From Betaproteobacteria bacterium (GTDB lineage: Bacteria > Pseudomonadota > Gammaproteobacteria > Burkholderiales > Burkholderiaceae_E): 30,938 bases of DNA. Below the pieces are notes generated by a model, which was not told the origin of the DNA, did not search any database, and was given only the letters and a program-made list of their open reading frames with translations. Below are positions 15,062 to 23,475 of this stretch, piece after piece (position 1 is the first letter of the stretch; every line of letters starts with the position of its first letter). Made by a program: the position numbers and the translations under genes. The DNA lies in contig VGHV01000001.1 in the NCBI GenBank assembly GCA_016868095.1, positions 1 to 30,938 of the forward strand. The letters run 5' to 3'.

Positions 15062-15823
15062 ATGATGCAAAGCATCTCCGAATCGGTGCCTAGCCAGCCA
15101 CCACAGCAGATCCCTTTGTCCTCGCCGTTGCGGTGGCTTGCTCGCGGCTGGCGCGATCTCAACGAGACGCGCTTTCTCGGCATGCTTTATGGTGGGATTT
15201 TTGTGCTGATGGGTTTATCAGTGCACTGGATGTATTCAACCCTTTGGCAGATGACCATGGGATTGACAGCCGGTTTTTTTCTGATGGGCCCGTTTATTTG
15301 TTGCGGTGTCTACGAGTTGTCGAGACAGCGCGAAGCAGGCACCCCGCCTGATTTGACTGCGAGCCTTTTAGCGTGGCGTCGCAATGTCAAATCGCTTGCT
15401 TTTTTCGCAGCGATCCTGACTTTTCTGATGATTGTGTGGGCCCGGGTTTCGGTGGTCATCTTTGCCTTACTGTCACCCCATGAAATGCCCACGGTCGCCG
15501 GCGTCATTGAGCGGATCCTCAGCTTAAGCAATCTTGACTTCATCCTTGTTTGGGCGGCAGTTGGTTCAGTGTTTGCTTCGCTTGCATTTGCTTTGTCGGT
15601 GGTATCGGTGCCTTTTATGCTCGATCGGCCTTGCGACACCATGGAGGCCATATTTCGAAGTGTCCACGCCTTGTGGCGTAACCCGATGGTGATGCTTCTT
15701 TGGGCTTTTTTGATCGTACTGCTTATTGGTACAAGCCTTGCCTTCTTCTTGCCACTGCTTGCAATTACCGCCCCTTTGATTGGCCATGCCACCTGGCATG
15801 CTTATAAGGACCTGCTTGAATAA
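15062..15823 (+). CDS. DUF2189 family integral membrane protein
   Basis: A 253-residue membrane protein with about six hydrophobic segments. Features fitting DUF2189 are the N-terminal PLRWLARGWRDL, GMLYGGIFVLMGL, FFLMGPFICCGVYELSRQ and the closing PLIGHATWHAYKDL. The function of the family is not established; members are common in Burkholderiales and other proteobacteria. The first 20 residues are Ser/Pro/Gln-rich and cytoplasmic in appearance. The ribosome-binding site is weak, and either ATG at 15062 or 15065 could be used. It lies 84 bp after the BLUF gene in the same direction, and whether it belongs to the folE-BLUF unit is open. Confidence 0.87.
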   Translation: MMQSISESVPSQPPQQIPLSSPLRWLARGWRDLNETRFLGMLYGGIFVLMGLSVHWMYSTLWQMTMGLTAGFFLMGPFICCGVYELSRQREAGTPPDLTASLLAWRRNVKSLAFFAAILTFLMIVWARVSVVIFALLSPHEMPTVAGVIERILSLSNLDFILVWAAVGSVFASLAFALSVVSVPFMLDRPCDTMEAIFRSVHALWRNPMVMLLWAFLIVLLIGTSLAFFLPLLAITAPLIGHATWHAYKDLLE

Positions 15824-15882
15824 GGCAAGGCCTTTCACGCCATTTCAACACACCCACGCTGACAAACCCAAACACAAATCCC

Positions 15883-16917
15883 ATGCGACTGCTAACGGTT
15901 CTTTGTCTTATCGCGGCCTCCCATGGACTGGCCCTGCTCCAAAGCGCAAGCGCGCAATCAAAGTCCGTTGTGGCGATCTGTGCGACCGACCAGTCTTGGT
16001 GCGATCTGGCTGCAAGCAGCTTTTCGAAGAAGACAGGTATTCGGGTCTTGCAAACCCGAAAGGCGACCGGCGAAGCGCTGGCGCAATTGCGTGCTGAATC
16101 GGCCAACCCAAAGACTGATATTTGGTGGGGAGGAACGGGAGACCCGTTTTTGCAAGCGGCCGAGCTTGGGCTGCTTGATGCATATCGCCCGACTTACATG
16201 AATGATTTACATGCCTGGTCGGTGCGCCAGTATGCAATGAGCCAAAATATGGTCGGTGGGTTTTACACAAGCGCCATTGGATTTGGTTATAACGAAGATA
16301 TCTTAAAAAAGAAAAAACTTCCGATTCCAGCTTGTTGGAAGGATCTCGTTGATCAGCGCTATCGAGGTGAAATTGAGATTTCACACCCCGCCTCAAGCGG
16401 TACCGCCTATACGATTCTGGCCGGACTTGTGCAACTCATGGGTGAGGATGCAGCCTTCGATTACATGAAGCAATTGCATAAGAATGTGACTCAGTACACT
16501 CGCAGTGGCACCGCACAGTCCCGCTCGGTAGCCCGTGGTGAAGTGGGCATTGGTGTGAGTTTTCTATTTGGCTTTGAACTCGAACGAATAACTAATAAGT
16601 TTCCTGTCAAAACCGTCGCGCCTTGCGAGGGCACCTCTTATGAAATCGGCGGGATCGCACTTGTTAAGGGTTCGAGAAACCGCGAAGCTGCGCTCCAGTA
16701 TTACGATTTTTTGATGAGCGCTGAAGGTCAGGCACTCGGTGGAAAGTCCAACTCGCTTCAATACCCAGCCAATAAGACTTTTAAGCCGGACCCACGTATA
16801 CCAAGCATGGATGGGGTAAAGCTTATTCGCTATGACTTTGAGAAGTATGGCAAAGGGGCCGAGCGTAAGCGTCTTGTTGAACGTTGGTCGCGGGAGGTTG
16901 AGTCTGCGCCCAGATAA
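15883..16917 (+). CDS. Periplasmic substrate-binding protein of ABC transporter (iron(III)/family 1 type), orphan
   Basis: A 344-residue extracellular solute-binding protein. A signal peptide with cleavage after about residue 24 (SASA/QS) is followed by the Fbp/AfuA-like fold. Features are FSKKTGIRVLQTRKATGEALAQL, TDIWWGGTGDPFLQA, SAIGFGYNEDIL, and HPASSGTAYTIL followed by SGTAQSRSVARGEVGIG. Relatives bind Fe3+ or small organic ligands such as phosphonates and deliver them to a permease. No permease or ATPase gene adjoins it, so it is an orphan component or part of a tripartite signalling route. The ATG lacks an obvious ribosome-binding site. A weak hairpin with AATTTTT follows the stop at about 16923-16949. 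Confidence 0.88.
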   Translation: MRLLTVLCLIAASHGLALLQSASAQSKSVVAICATDQSWCDLAASSFSKKTGIRVLQTRKATGEALAQLRAESANPKTDIWWGGTGDPFLQAAELGLLDAYRPTYMNDLHAWSVRQYAMSQNMVGGFYTSAIGFGYNEDILKKKKLPIPACWKDLVDQRYRGEIEISHPASSGTAYTILAGLVQLMGEDAAFDYMKQLHKNVTQYTRSGTAQSRSVARGEVGIGVSFLFGFELERITNKFPVKTVAPCEGTSYEIGGIALVKGSRNREAALQYYDFLMSAEGQALGGKSNSLQYPANKTFKPDPRIPSMDGVKLIRYDFEKYGKGAERKRLVERWSREVESAPR

Positions 16918-16951
16918 CGCGATGCCCCAATGAGGCTGGGCGCAATTTTTC

Positions 16952-17905
16952 ATGGATGATTCGCAGCGATCTGCCAACTCGCGAAGCTTCTGGATTGGTA
17001 CGCTCTGCTATCTAAACTCTGCTTTGGTGTGGGGCTTAAATATCCCGCTGACTGCAGCGCTTTTTGCAAGCTTTGATCCCTTTTGGCTTGCGCCGCTGCG
17101 CTTAACGATCGCCTCTTGCCTGCTGGCCATTGCTGTGCTGGTCAGCCTTGGCCATCGTTCCTTGCAATCCCCGATCCCGATAGCACGGGTATTGCTGATG
17201 AGTCTTTGTGTGAGCTGTTTTTTTACGCTCTATAACTTAGGACTCTTGCACACCAACACCATCACCGCGGCAGCGATCATGGCCGGCTCACCAGTTTACG
17301 GCGCTGTGACCACTCGGCTTATGACCGGCGCAAAACTTGAAAAGGGCTTCTGGGGCGCAGCACTGCTCACGATTATCGGCGCAGCCATCGCGATTTATGG
17401 TCGATCCGAACGAAACGCCCAAGGTATTGCGCTTGAGGGTGGGGAAATCCTCATTGTGCTTTCGATCGCTGCCTGGACAGCTTATTCAATTCTTTCTCAG
17501 CGCTGGTTTCCTGCCTGCGTACCACAATTACAACGCACCTTTCTCACGTCACTTGGGTCGATTCCGTGCCTGCTCGTTTTCTGGCTGATCGCTTGGAGCA
17601 CGGGTTTGGTCGGCCCACCGAATTTTCACCCCTCCGTCGAGGCGATTCGTAACCTCTTCATCACCGCGGCATTTTCGACCGCTATTGGCGCTGTTACCTG
17701 GAACATCGGGGTTGCCCGTTTAGGCATCAACGCCGGGGTGATGTGGCAAAACATGGTGCCTGTGTTTGCAGTACTCATCACGCTCGTCGTGTTTGAAGTG
17801 CAGCCCATGCCCGAGCAAGTTATCGGAGGCTGCGTCGTGCTATCGGGCGTGCTTTATATGCAATGGCAAAAGCTGCGACTCAGCCGGGCGTCACATGCAA
17901 CATGA
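16952..17905 (+). CDS. DMT-family transporter (EamA domains)
   Basis: A 317-residue protein with ten predicted transmembrane helices in two EamA repeats. The first repeat contains NSALVWGLNIPLTAALFASFDP-like residues with PLRLTIASCLLA, and the second begins around GEILIVLSIAAWTAYSILSQRW and ends with MVPVFAVLITLVVFEVQP. Members export metabolites or amino acids. The substrate cannot be told. The gene begins 35 bp after the binding-protein gene with no clear ribosome-binding site, and ends before a strong terminator at 17953-17981. Confidence 0.88.
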   Translation: MDDSQRSANSRSFWIGTLCYLNSALVWGLNIPLTAALFASFDPFWLAPLRLTIASCLLAIAVLVSLGHRSLQSPIPIARVLLMSLCVSCFFTLYNLGLLHTNTITAAAIMAGSPVYGAVTTRLMTGAKLEKGFWGAALLTIIGAAIAIYGRSERNAQGIALEGGEILIVLSIAAWTAYSILSQRWFPACVPQLQRTFLTSLGSIPCLLVFWLIAWSTGLVGPPNFHPSVEAIRNLFITAAFSTAIGAVTWNIGVARLGINAGVMWQNMVPVFAVLITLVVFEVQPMPEQVIGGCVVLSGVLYMQWQKLRLSRASHAT

Positions 17906-17952
17906 AGCCGAGCCCGGCGCACGCTCTAAGGTAAGCTAAGCTGCGCTGGCAT

Positions 17953-17981
17953 GGCCTGGCTTCTGAAAGTCAGGCCTCTTT
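17953..17981 (+). terminator. Intrinsic terminator after the DMT transporter
   Basis: A 10-bp stem with one G-T pair, GGCCTGGCTT (17953-17962) with AAGTCAGGCC (17967-17976), a 4-nt CTGA loop and then TCTTT. It ends transcription of the plus-strand transporter. It lies just before the 3' end of the convergent alcohol dehydrogenase gene and may act in both directions. Confidence 0.7.
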
Positions 17982-17994
17982 GCCGCTTTGGAAG

Positions 17995-19047
17995 TCAAGC
18001 TGCTTTGGCAACCACCCGTCCAATGACCGTCCCGGCCTTGAGTTGATCAAGCACGCCTGATACCTCCTCCATACGACAGACCGCTGTTGGAATCGGTTTG
18101 AGCTTGCCGCTTCTTGCAAGCTCGACCACCTCGCGCAATTCTTGTAGCGACCCAACATAAGAACCCTGGATGGTCGTTGCACGTTGTGCTATTGGAACGA
18201 GTGACAAAGACAGTTCACCGCCATAAAGCCCAACCAGCACATAGCGCCCGCCTTTTCGCAAAGCTGCAATAGCAAGCGAAGCGGTGTTTTCTGCTCCGAC
18301 CAAATCCACAGCGCCCCAAAGCCCACCGGGCAGCGCTTGCAGCTGCTCTAGCGCCTTTTCATCGAGCGGATCAATGCAAACACTTGCACCGGCTTCCTTG
18401 GCAGCATCCCATTTGCTGCGCTGAATCTCACAAACCGCAATTTGCTCGTGGCCCAGCGCCTTTAGGACAGCAATGGCCATTAAACCAAGACCCCCTGCAC
18501 CCATCACAACGATCCAGTCGCTGGGCTTACAAGGCATCAGTTTGCGGACGGCGCTATAAGTGGTGAGCCCCGAGCAGGCCAGAATCGGTGCATAACTTGG
18601 ATCAATACCGCTTGCGTCGACCAAATACTTCGGATGCGGCACCAGTATGTGGTCGCCGTAGCCGCCTGACTTTTGAATACCGATATAGCGCGGGGTTGGA
18701 CACCAGTTGTCCATGCCCTCAAGGCAACGCGCACAGCTGCCGCAACCGGTCCAAGGGTAAACCAGTCGATCCTCGCCAATCGGTACATCATGCGCTTGTG
18801 GTCCGGCCGATAACACCGTCCCATAGGGCTCATGTCCGAGGGTCACAGGCAGCTTCATTCCGCGTTGGGACATATGAAACTTCTTGCCCCCGCCTAGATC
18901 AAAGTAACCATCCCGAATATGCACATCTGAGTGACAAACACCACAATAGGTCACGCGCACCAAGACCTCGGTGCCTTGTGGCACGGGCGTTTCACGAATG
19001 GCCTTTTGCAAGGGCATACCCCAGTCGGTCACTTCATAACTGATCAT
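17995..19047 (-). CDS. Zinc-dependent alcohol dehydrogenase (MDR family)
   Basis: A 350-residue medium-chain dehydrogenase. The catalytic zinc ligands are Cys38 (CGVCHSDVH) and His72 with Glu73 (GHEPYGT). The structural zinc is held by Cys102, Cys105, Cys108 and Cys116 (GCGSCARCLEGMDNWC). A nucleotide-binding GAGGLGL follows in the Rossmann domain. It oxidises an alcohol or reduces an aldehyde with NAD(P). The sequence GGGKKFHMSQRGMKLPVTLGHE resembles the NAD-dependent ADHs with a longer insert before GHE. The ATG at 19047 has GGAG 7 nt upstream; starts further out would add 28 non-conserved residues. It is divergent from the MFS transporter, so the two may be co-regulated. Confidence 0.92.
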   Translation of the reverse strand: MISYEVTDWGMPLQKAIRETPVPQGTEVLVRVTYCGVCHSDVHIRDGYFDLGGGKKFHMSQRGMKLPVTLGHEPYGTVLSAGPQAHDVPIGEDRLVYPWTGCGSCARCLEGMDNWCPTPRYIGIQKSGGYGDHILVPHPKYLVDASGIDPSYAPILACSGLTTYSAVRKLMPCKPSDWIVVMGAGGLGLMAIAVLKALGHEQIAVCEIQRSKWDAAKEAGASVCIDPLDEKALEQLQALPGGLWGAVDLVGAENTASLAIAALRKGGRYVLVGLYGGELSLSLVPIAQRATTIQGSYVGSLQELREVVELARSGKLKPIPTAVCRMEEVSGVLDQLKAGTVIGRVVAKAA

Positions 19048-19188
19048 GTGATTACTCCAGAATTGGCTAGTTTGATTTGAAACACGCTCAAGCAGGCGTT
19101 CAAGCTGCAAACTTGATGACACAGCCTGCATCGTAAGCCTTCAGAGGCTGCTATGGCGCAAGCCTTTGGCATGGCGACTGAAGCCACC

Positions 19189-19219
19189 TTGGATTTGGGC
19201 AAGGCGCTGTAAAGATAAT
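19189..19219 (+). promoter_or_regulatory. Candidate sigma-70 promoter for the MFS gene
   Basis: TTGGAT (19189-19194) and GATAAT (19214-19219) are separated by 19 bp, a longer spacer than ideal, and lie 45 bp upstream of the MFS start. The rest of the 217-bp divergent interval shows nothing I can name. Confidence 0.3.
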
Positions 19220-19264
19220 GGAACGCTGAAATCAAAGCCGCTATAGATCTGCTACTGTGACGGC

Positions 19265-20575
19265 ATGCACAACAAAGATGCCATCGACGTAATCAACGAC
19301 CAAGGCGTGGATTCGAATTACGCATGGATCAGGCTTTGTATCTCGCTGCTATTAATGATCATCGGTGGCAGCGGTATGTACATGGCCATTATCGTCCTGC
19401 CGGAGGTACAGCAGGAGTTTGGTGTTGCAAGAGCAGATGCCTCCCTGCCCTACACGCTCACGATGATTGGCTTTGGCGTTGGCGGGGTGTTGATGGGAAA
19501 ACTTGCTGATCGCTTTGGCGTTTGGCTTCCTATCATGCTCGGGGGTACTTGTCTTAGCGCTGGATTTCTTCTTGGAGGCGGCGCAGCAAGCCTTTGGTAC
19601 TTTAGCCTTGTCCAAGGACTCTTGGTTGGCATGCTCGGAAGCTCATCGAGCTTCGCACCCTTAATGGCCGATGCATCACTATGGTTTGTAAAACGACGTG
19701 GGATCGCAGTCGGCATTGTCGCTTCTGGCAACTACATGGCCGGTGCGATTTGGCCTCCTTTGGTTCGACATTGGGTTGACCTTTATGGCTGGCGCGACAC
19801 CATGATGGGCGTGGGCATCTTTTGCGTGATGACGATGTTACCGCTTGCTTTGCTCCTCAGACGACGGCCACCTGGCCATGTGCTTGTCAGCAGCGTCACG
19901 AACGATCAAGCGCAGGCAGCAAGCAGTAATCCCCAAGCGTGCAACAAGCCCATACAATCCCCAGAGCATAGCTTGGGCATTTCATCGGGCGCGCTCTTGG
20001 CGCTACTTTGTCTTGCTGGCGTTGCCTGCTGCATTGCAATGGCGATGCCGCAAGTCCATATTGTTGCTTATTGTACCGATCTTGGTTTTGGAGCTGTCAA
20101 GGGCGCACAAATGCTCTCGGTGATGCTAGCGGCAGGCGTCGTTAGCCGACTGATCTTCGGACTTATCTCTGACCGAATTGGCGGATTGCGAACCTTATTG
20201 CTAGGTTCGGTGCTGCAGGGCCTCGCCTTATTACTCTTTATACCCTTTCAGGACCTGAGCTCGCTATTTCTGGTGTCAGCCTTATTTGGGCTTTTCCAGG
20301 GCGGTATCGTACCTGCCTACGCCATTATTGTTCGCGAATATTTCCCACCCCAAGTGGCGGCCACTCGGGTCGGGATTGTTATCATGTTTACGCTCGGTGG
20401 CATGGCACTAGGCGGCTGGATGTCTGGCTGGATCTTCGATGTAAGCGGTTCATACGAGGCAGCCTTCATGAATGGCATCGCTTGGAATTTCGTCAATCTG
20501 CTGATCGTTGTCGGTCTACTTTACCGACAACGTCAAATGAAACAGCGTTTCCTCACTGCAAACCACGCTGCCTGA
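19265..20575 (+). CDS. Major facilitator superfamily transporter
   Basis: A 436-residue protein with twelve predicted membrane helices. GKLADRFGVWLPIMLGG between helices 2 and 3 is the MFS signature loop, and FGLISDRIGGLRTLLLGS is its counterpart in the second half. A hydrophilic central loop of about 40 residues (after LLLRRRPPGH) separates the halves. The FG-x-x-RA-x-ASLPYTL opening and the general layout recall oxalate/formate- or monocarboxylate-type antiporters, but the substrate is not determined. The 3' end overlaps the convergent M3 peptidase gene by 23 bp. It is divergent from the alcohol dehydrogenase. Confidence 0.9.
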   Translation: MHNKDAIDVINDQGVDSNYAWIRLCISLLLMIIGGSGMYMAIIVLPEVQQEFGVARADASLPYTLTMIGFGVGGVLMGKLADRFGVWLPIMLGGTCLSAGFLLGGGAASLWYFSLVQGLLVGMLGSSSSFAPLMADASLWFVKRRGIAVGIVASGNYMAGAIWPPLVRHWVDLYGWRDTMMGVGIFCVMTMLPLALLLRRRPPGHVLVSSVTNDQAQAASSNPQACNKPIQSPEHSLGISSGALLALLCLAGVACCIAMAMPQVHIVAYCTDLGFGAVKGAQMLSVMLAAGVVSRLIFGLISDRIGGLRTLLLGSVLQGLALLLFIPFQDLSSLFLVSALFGLFQGGIVPAYAIIVREYFPPQVAATRVGIVIMFTLGGMALGGWMSGWIFDVSGSYEAAFMNGIAWNFVNLLIVVGLLYRQRQMKQRFLTANHAA

Positions 20576-22628
20576 GAAGCGCTTCAACGGCGGGCTCGCG
20601 ACCGCGAAAAGCAACATAGGCCTGCATGGGTTCATAGCGATTGCCTGCGCTATACACATGATCGTGAAGCCGCTTGGCCAAGAGGGGATCGAAAGCATCA
20701 CCCGCCTCAACAAAGGCCTCAAAGCCATCGGCATCAAGCACTTCAGCCCATAGGTAAACATAGTAGGCCGATGCATAACCTGAACCCGCAAACAAATGCA
20801 AAAAGTGAGGCAAACGGTGGCGAAGACCAATAGCACTGGGCATCGCAATCTTTGCCATGAGTTCCTGCTCAAACAGATCGAGATCGAGACCCTCGATATG
20901 ATTTCGCTGATGCAGTTCAAGATCGGCGAGCGCACATGAAACATATTCGACCGTTGCAAAACCTTGATTAAATGTTTTGGTTTTGAGAATTTTCTCGATC
21001 AGCTCATCGGGCATCGGCTCACCGGTTTCGACATGTAAAGCGTGACGCTTGAGCATTTCAGGTTGAAGCAACCAGTGCTCAAAAAGTTGTGAAGGAAACT
21101 CAACAAAGTCACGCAAAACGCTGGTCCCTGCCAGTTTGGGATAAGTAACCTTGGATAACAGGCCATGCAGTCCATGACCAAATTCGTGAAAAAGCGTGTG
21201 CGCATCGTCTAAGCTAAGCAAGCAGGCCTGACCGGCGGACTGTGAAAAGTTATTGTTATTGACAACAATCGGACGCTGAGGGTGAAGCAAACTATGCTGA
21301 TCACGGTAAGTACTCATCCAGGCCCCGGAGCGTTTGCTGGCTCGAGCAAAGTTATCACCAAGAAACACGCCGACGTGCTCCCCAGACTGCCCCAATACTT
21401 CCCAGGCCTTTACACTTGGATGGTAAAGTTTTAAATCATAAATCGGTTTAAATTGCAAACCGAAGAGTCGTCCGGCTACATCAAACATCGCATCAACTAT
21501 CCGGTCGAGTTGAAGATAAGGCTTAAGTTCTGATTCTTGTAATTTATAACGCGCCTTTCGCAAACGCTCAGCCCAAAAGTGCCAGTCATGGGCCTCGATA
21601 CTGAGCACTTCACCTTGCGATAAGGCTAAGGCCTCCATCTCACGCTTTTCCTGCTCGGCGCGCAAACGAGCAGGCGCCCAGACCCGTTCGAGCAGGCCTA
21701 GCGCTGCCTGGGGCGTTTGCGCCATGCTGTCATCAAGCGCATAAGCTGAATAGCTCGAATAGCCCAAAAGACTTGCCATCTCCTGACGGCGCTTCAGGAT
21801 CTCAACAATCAAGGGCCGATTGTCATGAACACCCTCATGCTCGCCGCGCGCACACCACGCAGCCCAGAGCTTTTGCCGAAGATCACGACGCTGGCTAAAA
21901 GTCATAAAAGGCGTAACAGACGATCTTGCAAGCGTGATGACGTGGGCATCATCACCCGGCACCTCGCGTTCAATAGCAGCCTGCCTTGCCGATGAAAGAA
22001 CGAAATCGGGCAAACCCTTTAATTCGTCGTCGCTGCGCAAAACCATGGAGAAGTTTGATTCATCATGTAATACATTTTGCGAAAACTCGGTGTACAGGCT
22101 TGCAAGTTGTTCTGTGATCTCAGCAAAGCGCAGCCTTTGTGGCTCAGAAAGCTTGGCGCCGCTTCGAACAAAATCAAGATGCCAGCGCTCGAGCACCCGC
22201 TTTGACTCTGGATCAAGTTCAAGTCGGTCACGATCGCGATATAAGTCATCGATCCGGGTAAAAAGTCCTTGGTCAAGCATCATTTGATTGAAATGCGCAG
22301 CCAGGCGAGGAGCCATGTCACGCTCCACAGCCTGGAGTTCATTTGAGGTGTGTGAGGCCGTTAAGTTATAGAAAACATTTATCACGCGCTGAAGGCTTTC
22401 ACCCGATTGCTCAAGTGCCAGCACTGTATTCTTGAAATCAGGCTTAAGCGCTTTATCGCCAATCGCTTGCAGTTCAACGCGATGACGGGCCATAGCCGAC
22501 TCAAACGCCGGCACAAAGTGCTCGGCATGAATCCGATCAAATGGCGGCATTTCGAAACTTGCCTCCCAGTGCTGAAGCAGCGGGTTGGGCTGTTGCGACG
22601 GAGTCTTTTCTTGATGGATATGATTCAT
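20553..22628 (-). CDS. dcp: M3-family zinc metallopeptidase, peptidyl-dipeptidase Dcp type
   Basis: A 691-residue thimet-oligopeptidase-family enzyme. The HEFGH zinc motif is His481, Glu482, His485, with the third ligand Glu510. The following stretch (YPKLAGTSVLRDFVEFPSQLFEHW) matches Dcp rather than OpdA, where the corresponding block reads differently (AVELPSQ). It removes C-terminal dipeptides from oligopeptides. No signal peptide is present at the chosen start, so it is probably cytoplasmic. The ATG at 22628 fits the family N-terminus (PLLQHWEASFEMPPFDRI). An upstream extension to 22760 would overlap the neighbouring gene and read as unrelated hydrophobic sequence. It is the last gene of the long minus-strand run. 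Confidence 0.92.
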   Translation of the reverse strand: MNHIHQEKTPSQQPNPLLQHWEASFEMPPFDRIHAEHFVPAFESAMARHRVELQAIGDKALKPDFKNTVLALEQSGESLQRVINVFYNLTASHTSNELQAVERDMAPRLAAHFNQMMLDQGLFTRIDDLYRDRDRLELDPESKRVLERWHLDFVRSGAKLSEPQRLRFAEITEQLASLYTEFSQNVLHDESNFSMVLRSDDELKGLPDFVLSSARQAAIEREVPGDDAHVITLARSSVTPFMTFSQRRDLRQKLWAAWCARGEHEGVHDNRPLIVEILKRRQEMASLLGYSSYSAYALDDSMAQTPQAALGLLERVWAPARLRAEQEKREMEALALSQGEVLSIEAHDWHFWAERLRKARYKLQESELKPYLQLDRIVDAMFDVAGRLFGLQFKPIYDLKLYHPSVKAWEVLGQSGEHVGVFLGDNFARASKRSGAWMSTYRDQHSLLHPQRPIVVNNNNFSQSAGQACLLSLDDAHTLFHEFGHGLHGLLSKVTYPKLAGTSVLRDFVEFPSQLFEHWLLQPEMLKRHALHVETGEPMPDELIEKILKTKTFNQGFATVEYVSCALADLELHQRNHIEGLDLDLFEQELMAKIAMPSAIGLRHRLPHFLHLFAGSGYASAYYVYLWAEVLDADGFEAFVEAGDAFDPLLAKRLHDHVYSAGNRYEPMQAYVAFRGREPAVEALLRQRGLQ

Positions 22629-22673
22629 AGCATGATTCTCAGGTCGTGTGAAAAAGATAACGAAATTTCTTGA

Positions 22674-22692
22674 TGTAATCGTAATTATTACA
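22674..22692. promoter_or_regulatory. Palindromic site in front of the M3 peptidase gene
   Basis: TGTAAT and ATTACA form a perfect 6-bp inverted repeat around a 7-bp centre, in an AT-rich 71-bp gap. The geometry suits a dimeric regulator such as a GntR-type protein. No regulator gene is adjacent, and the assignment is only by shape. Confidence 0.3.
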
Positions 22693-22699
22693 ATAAGAG

Positions 22700-23440
22700 C
22701 TAATTGGGCTTTAGCCAAGCAAGCTCCAGCCAATGCCAATAGTCTTTGGCAAAAGGCCACAGTACATAAGCTCTGGCGTGGTCATCGGTGAAAACACCAC
22801 TGGTCAAATGATCAAGCCACTCGCCCTGAGCTTTCAAGCCGTCGATTGCGGCGAGATCACTCATGAGCTCGTCATTGGATCGATGCTTGTCGCTTCGTCT
22901 GACAAAGGGCGCATGAATATATTTCGTATATTGGTCAGAGGCCATGATGACTGGACCGGAGAGCCGATCATGAAGACTTCCCCAAGTTCTTCCTCTCAGA
23001 CGGACCTGCAACTCAGACAGCATGCGCTCAAGAGCAGCGAGTTCGCTTTCACTGAATCGCCCTTCGTCGACGCTAATCAGGGCCTGCTGGCCAAGCATGT
23101 TGTCAAACAAAATTGAAGCTTTGGGGTGTAACTTCAAAAGCGTATCGAGATCATTGAGTGCATTGAGCTTTTTCCACTCAAGCCCTTGCAAACCCTGATG
23201 CCTGATGCCGAACAACCAAGCAGCAAGCGGATCTAGATCCACTGCAATGAGGCGGGAAAAGCGCTTAAGCCAAGGGGTTGACAACATCCAACCAGCGCTG
23301 CAGCCAAGCAAGAGAAGCTCCCCACCTGCTGGACCCTCGCTTTGGTGAAAGTGAGCAATCGCCTGACTCGTGGCCTGCCAGTCGGTCTTACGCCGCCAGG
23401 CCCGCCAATGCCAAACCGAACCGCCACTGATTGAACTCAC
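22700..23440 (-). CDS. Hypothetical protein with methyltransferase-like (Rossmann) start
   Basis: A 246-residue protein I cannot place in a family. Residues 42-50 (LLLLGCSAG) followed by LIAVDLDPLA at 64-73 resemble motifs I and II of class I SAM-dependent methyltransferases. The later ASILFDNMLGQQAL fits motif IV loosely. The C-terminal half is rich in Trp, His and charged residues (HARAYVLWPFAKDYWHWLELAWLKPN). The only available start is GTG 23440, since an in-frame stop lies just upstream. It sits 35 bp after the ammonia-lyase gene and 71 bp before the Dcp peptidase gene, all in the same direction. Confidence 0.7.
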   Translation of the reverse strand: MSSISGGSVWHWRAWRRKTDWQATSQAIAHFHQSEGPAGGELLLLGCSAGWMLSTPWLKRFSRLIAVDLDPLAAWLFGIRHQGLQGLEWKKLNALNDLDTLLKLHPKASILFDNMLGQQALISVDEGRFSESELAALERMLSELQVRLRGRTWGSLHDRLSGPVIMASDQYTKYIHAPFVRRSDKHRSNDELMSDLAAIDGLKAQGEWLDHLTSGVFTDDHARAYVLWPFAKDYWHWLELAWLKPN

Positions 23441-23475
23441 ATCAAGGCACCACCGTCCCTAAGTTCGCCAGGACT

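Noticed and set aside
16923..16949. Hairpin followed by AATTTTT after the binding-protein gene
   Set aside because: The stem is only about 5 bp with a wobble pair and a mismatch, too weak to list as a terminator.
22629..22760. Hydrophobic N-terminal extension of the Dcp peptidase resembling a signal peptide
   Set aside because: It overlaps the neighbouring gene, and the family N-terminus begins at the ATG at 22628, so the signal-like look is chance.
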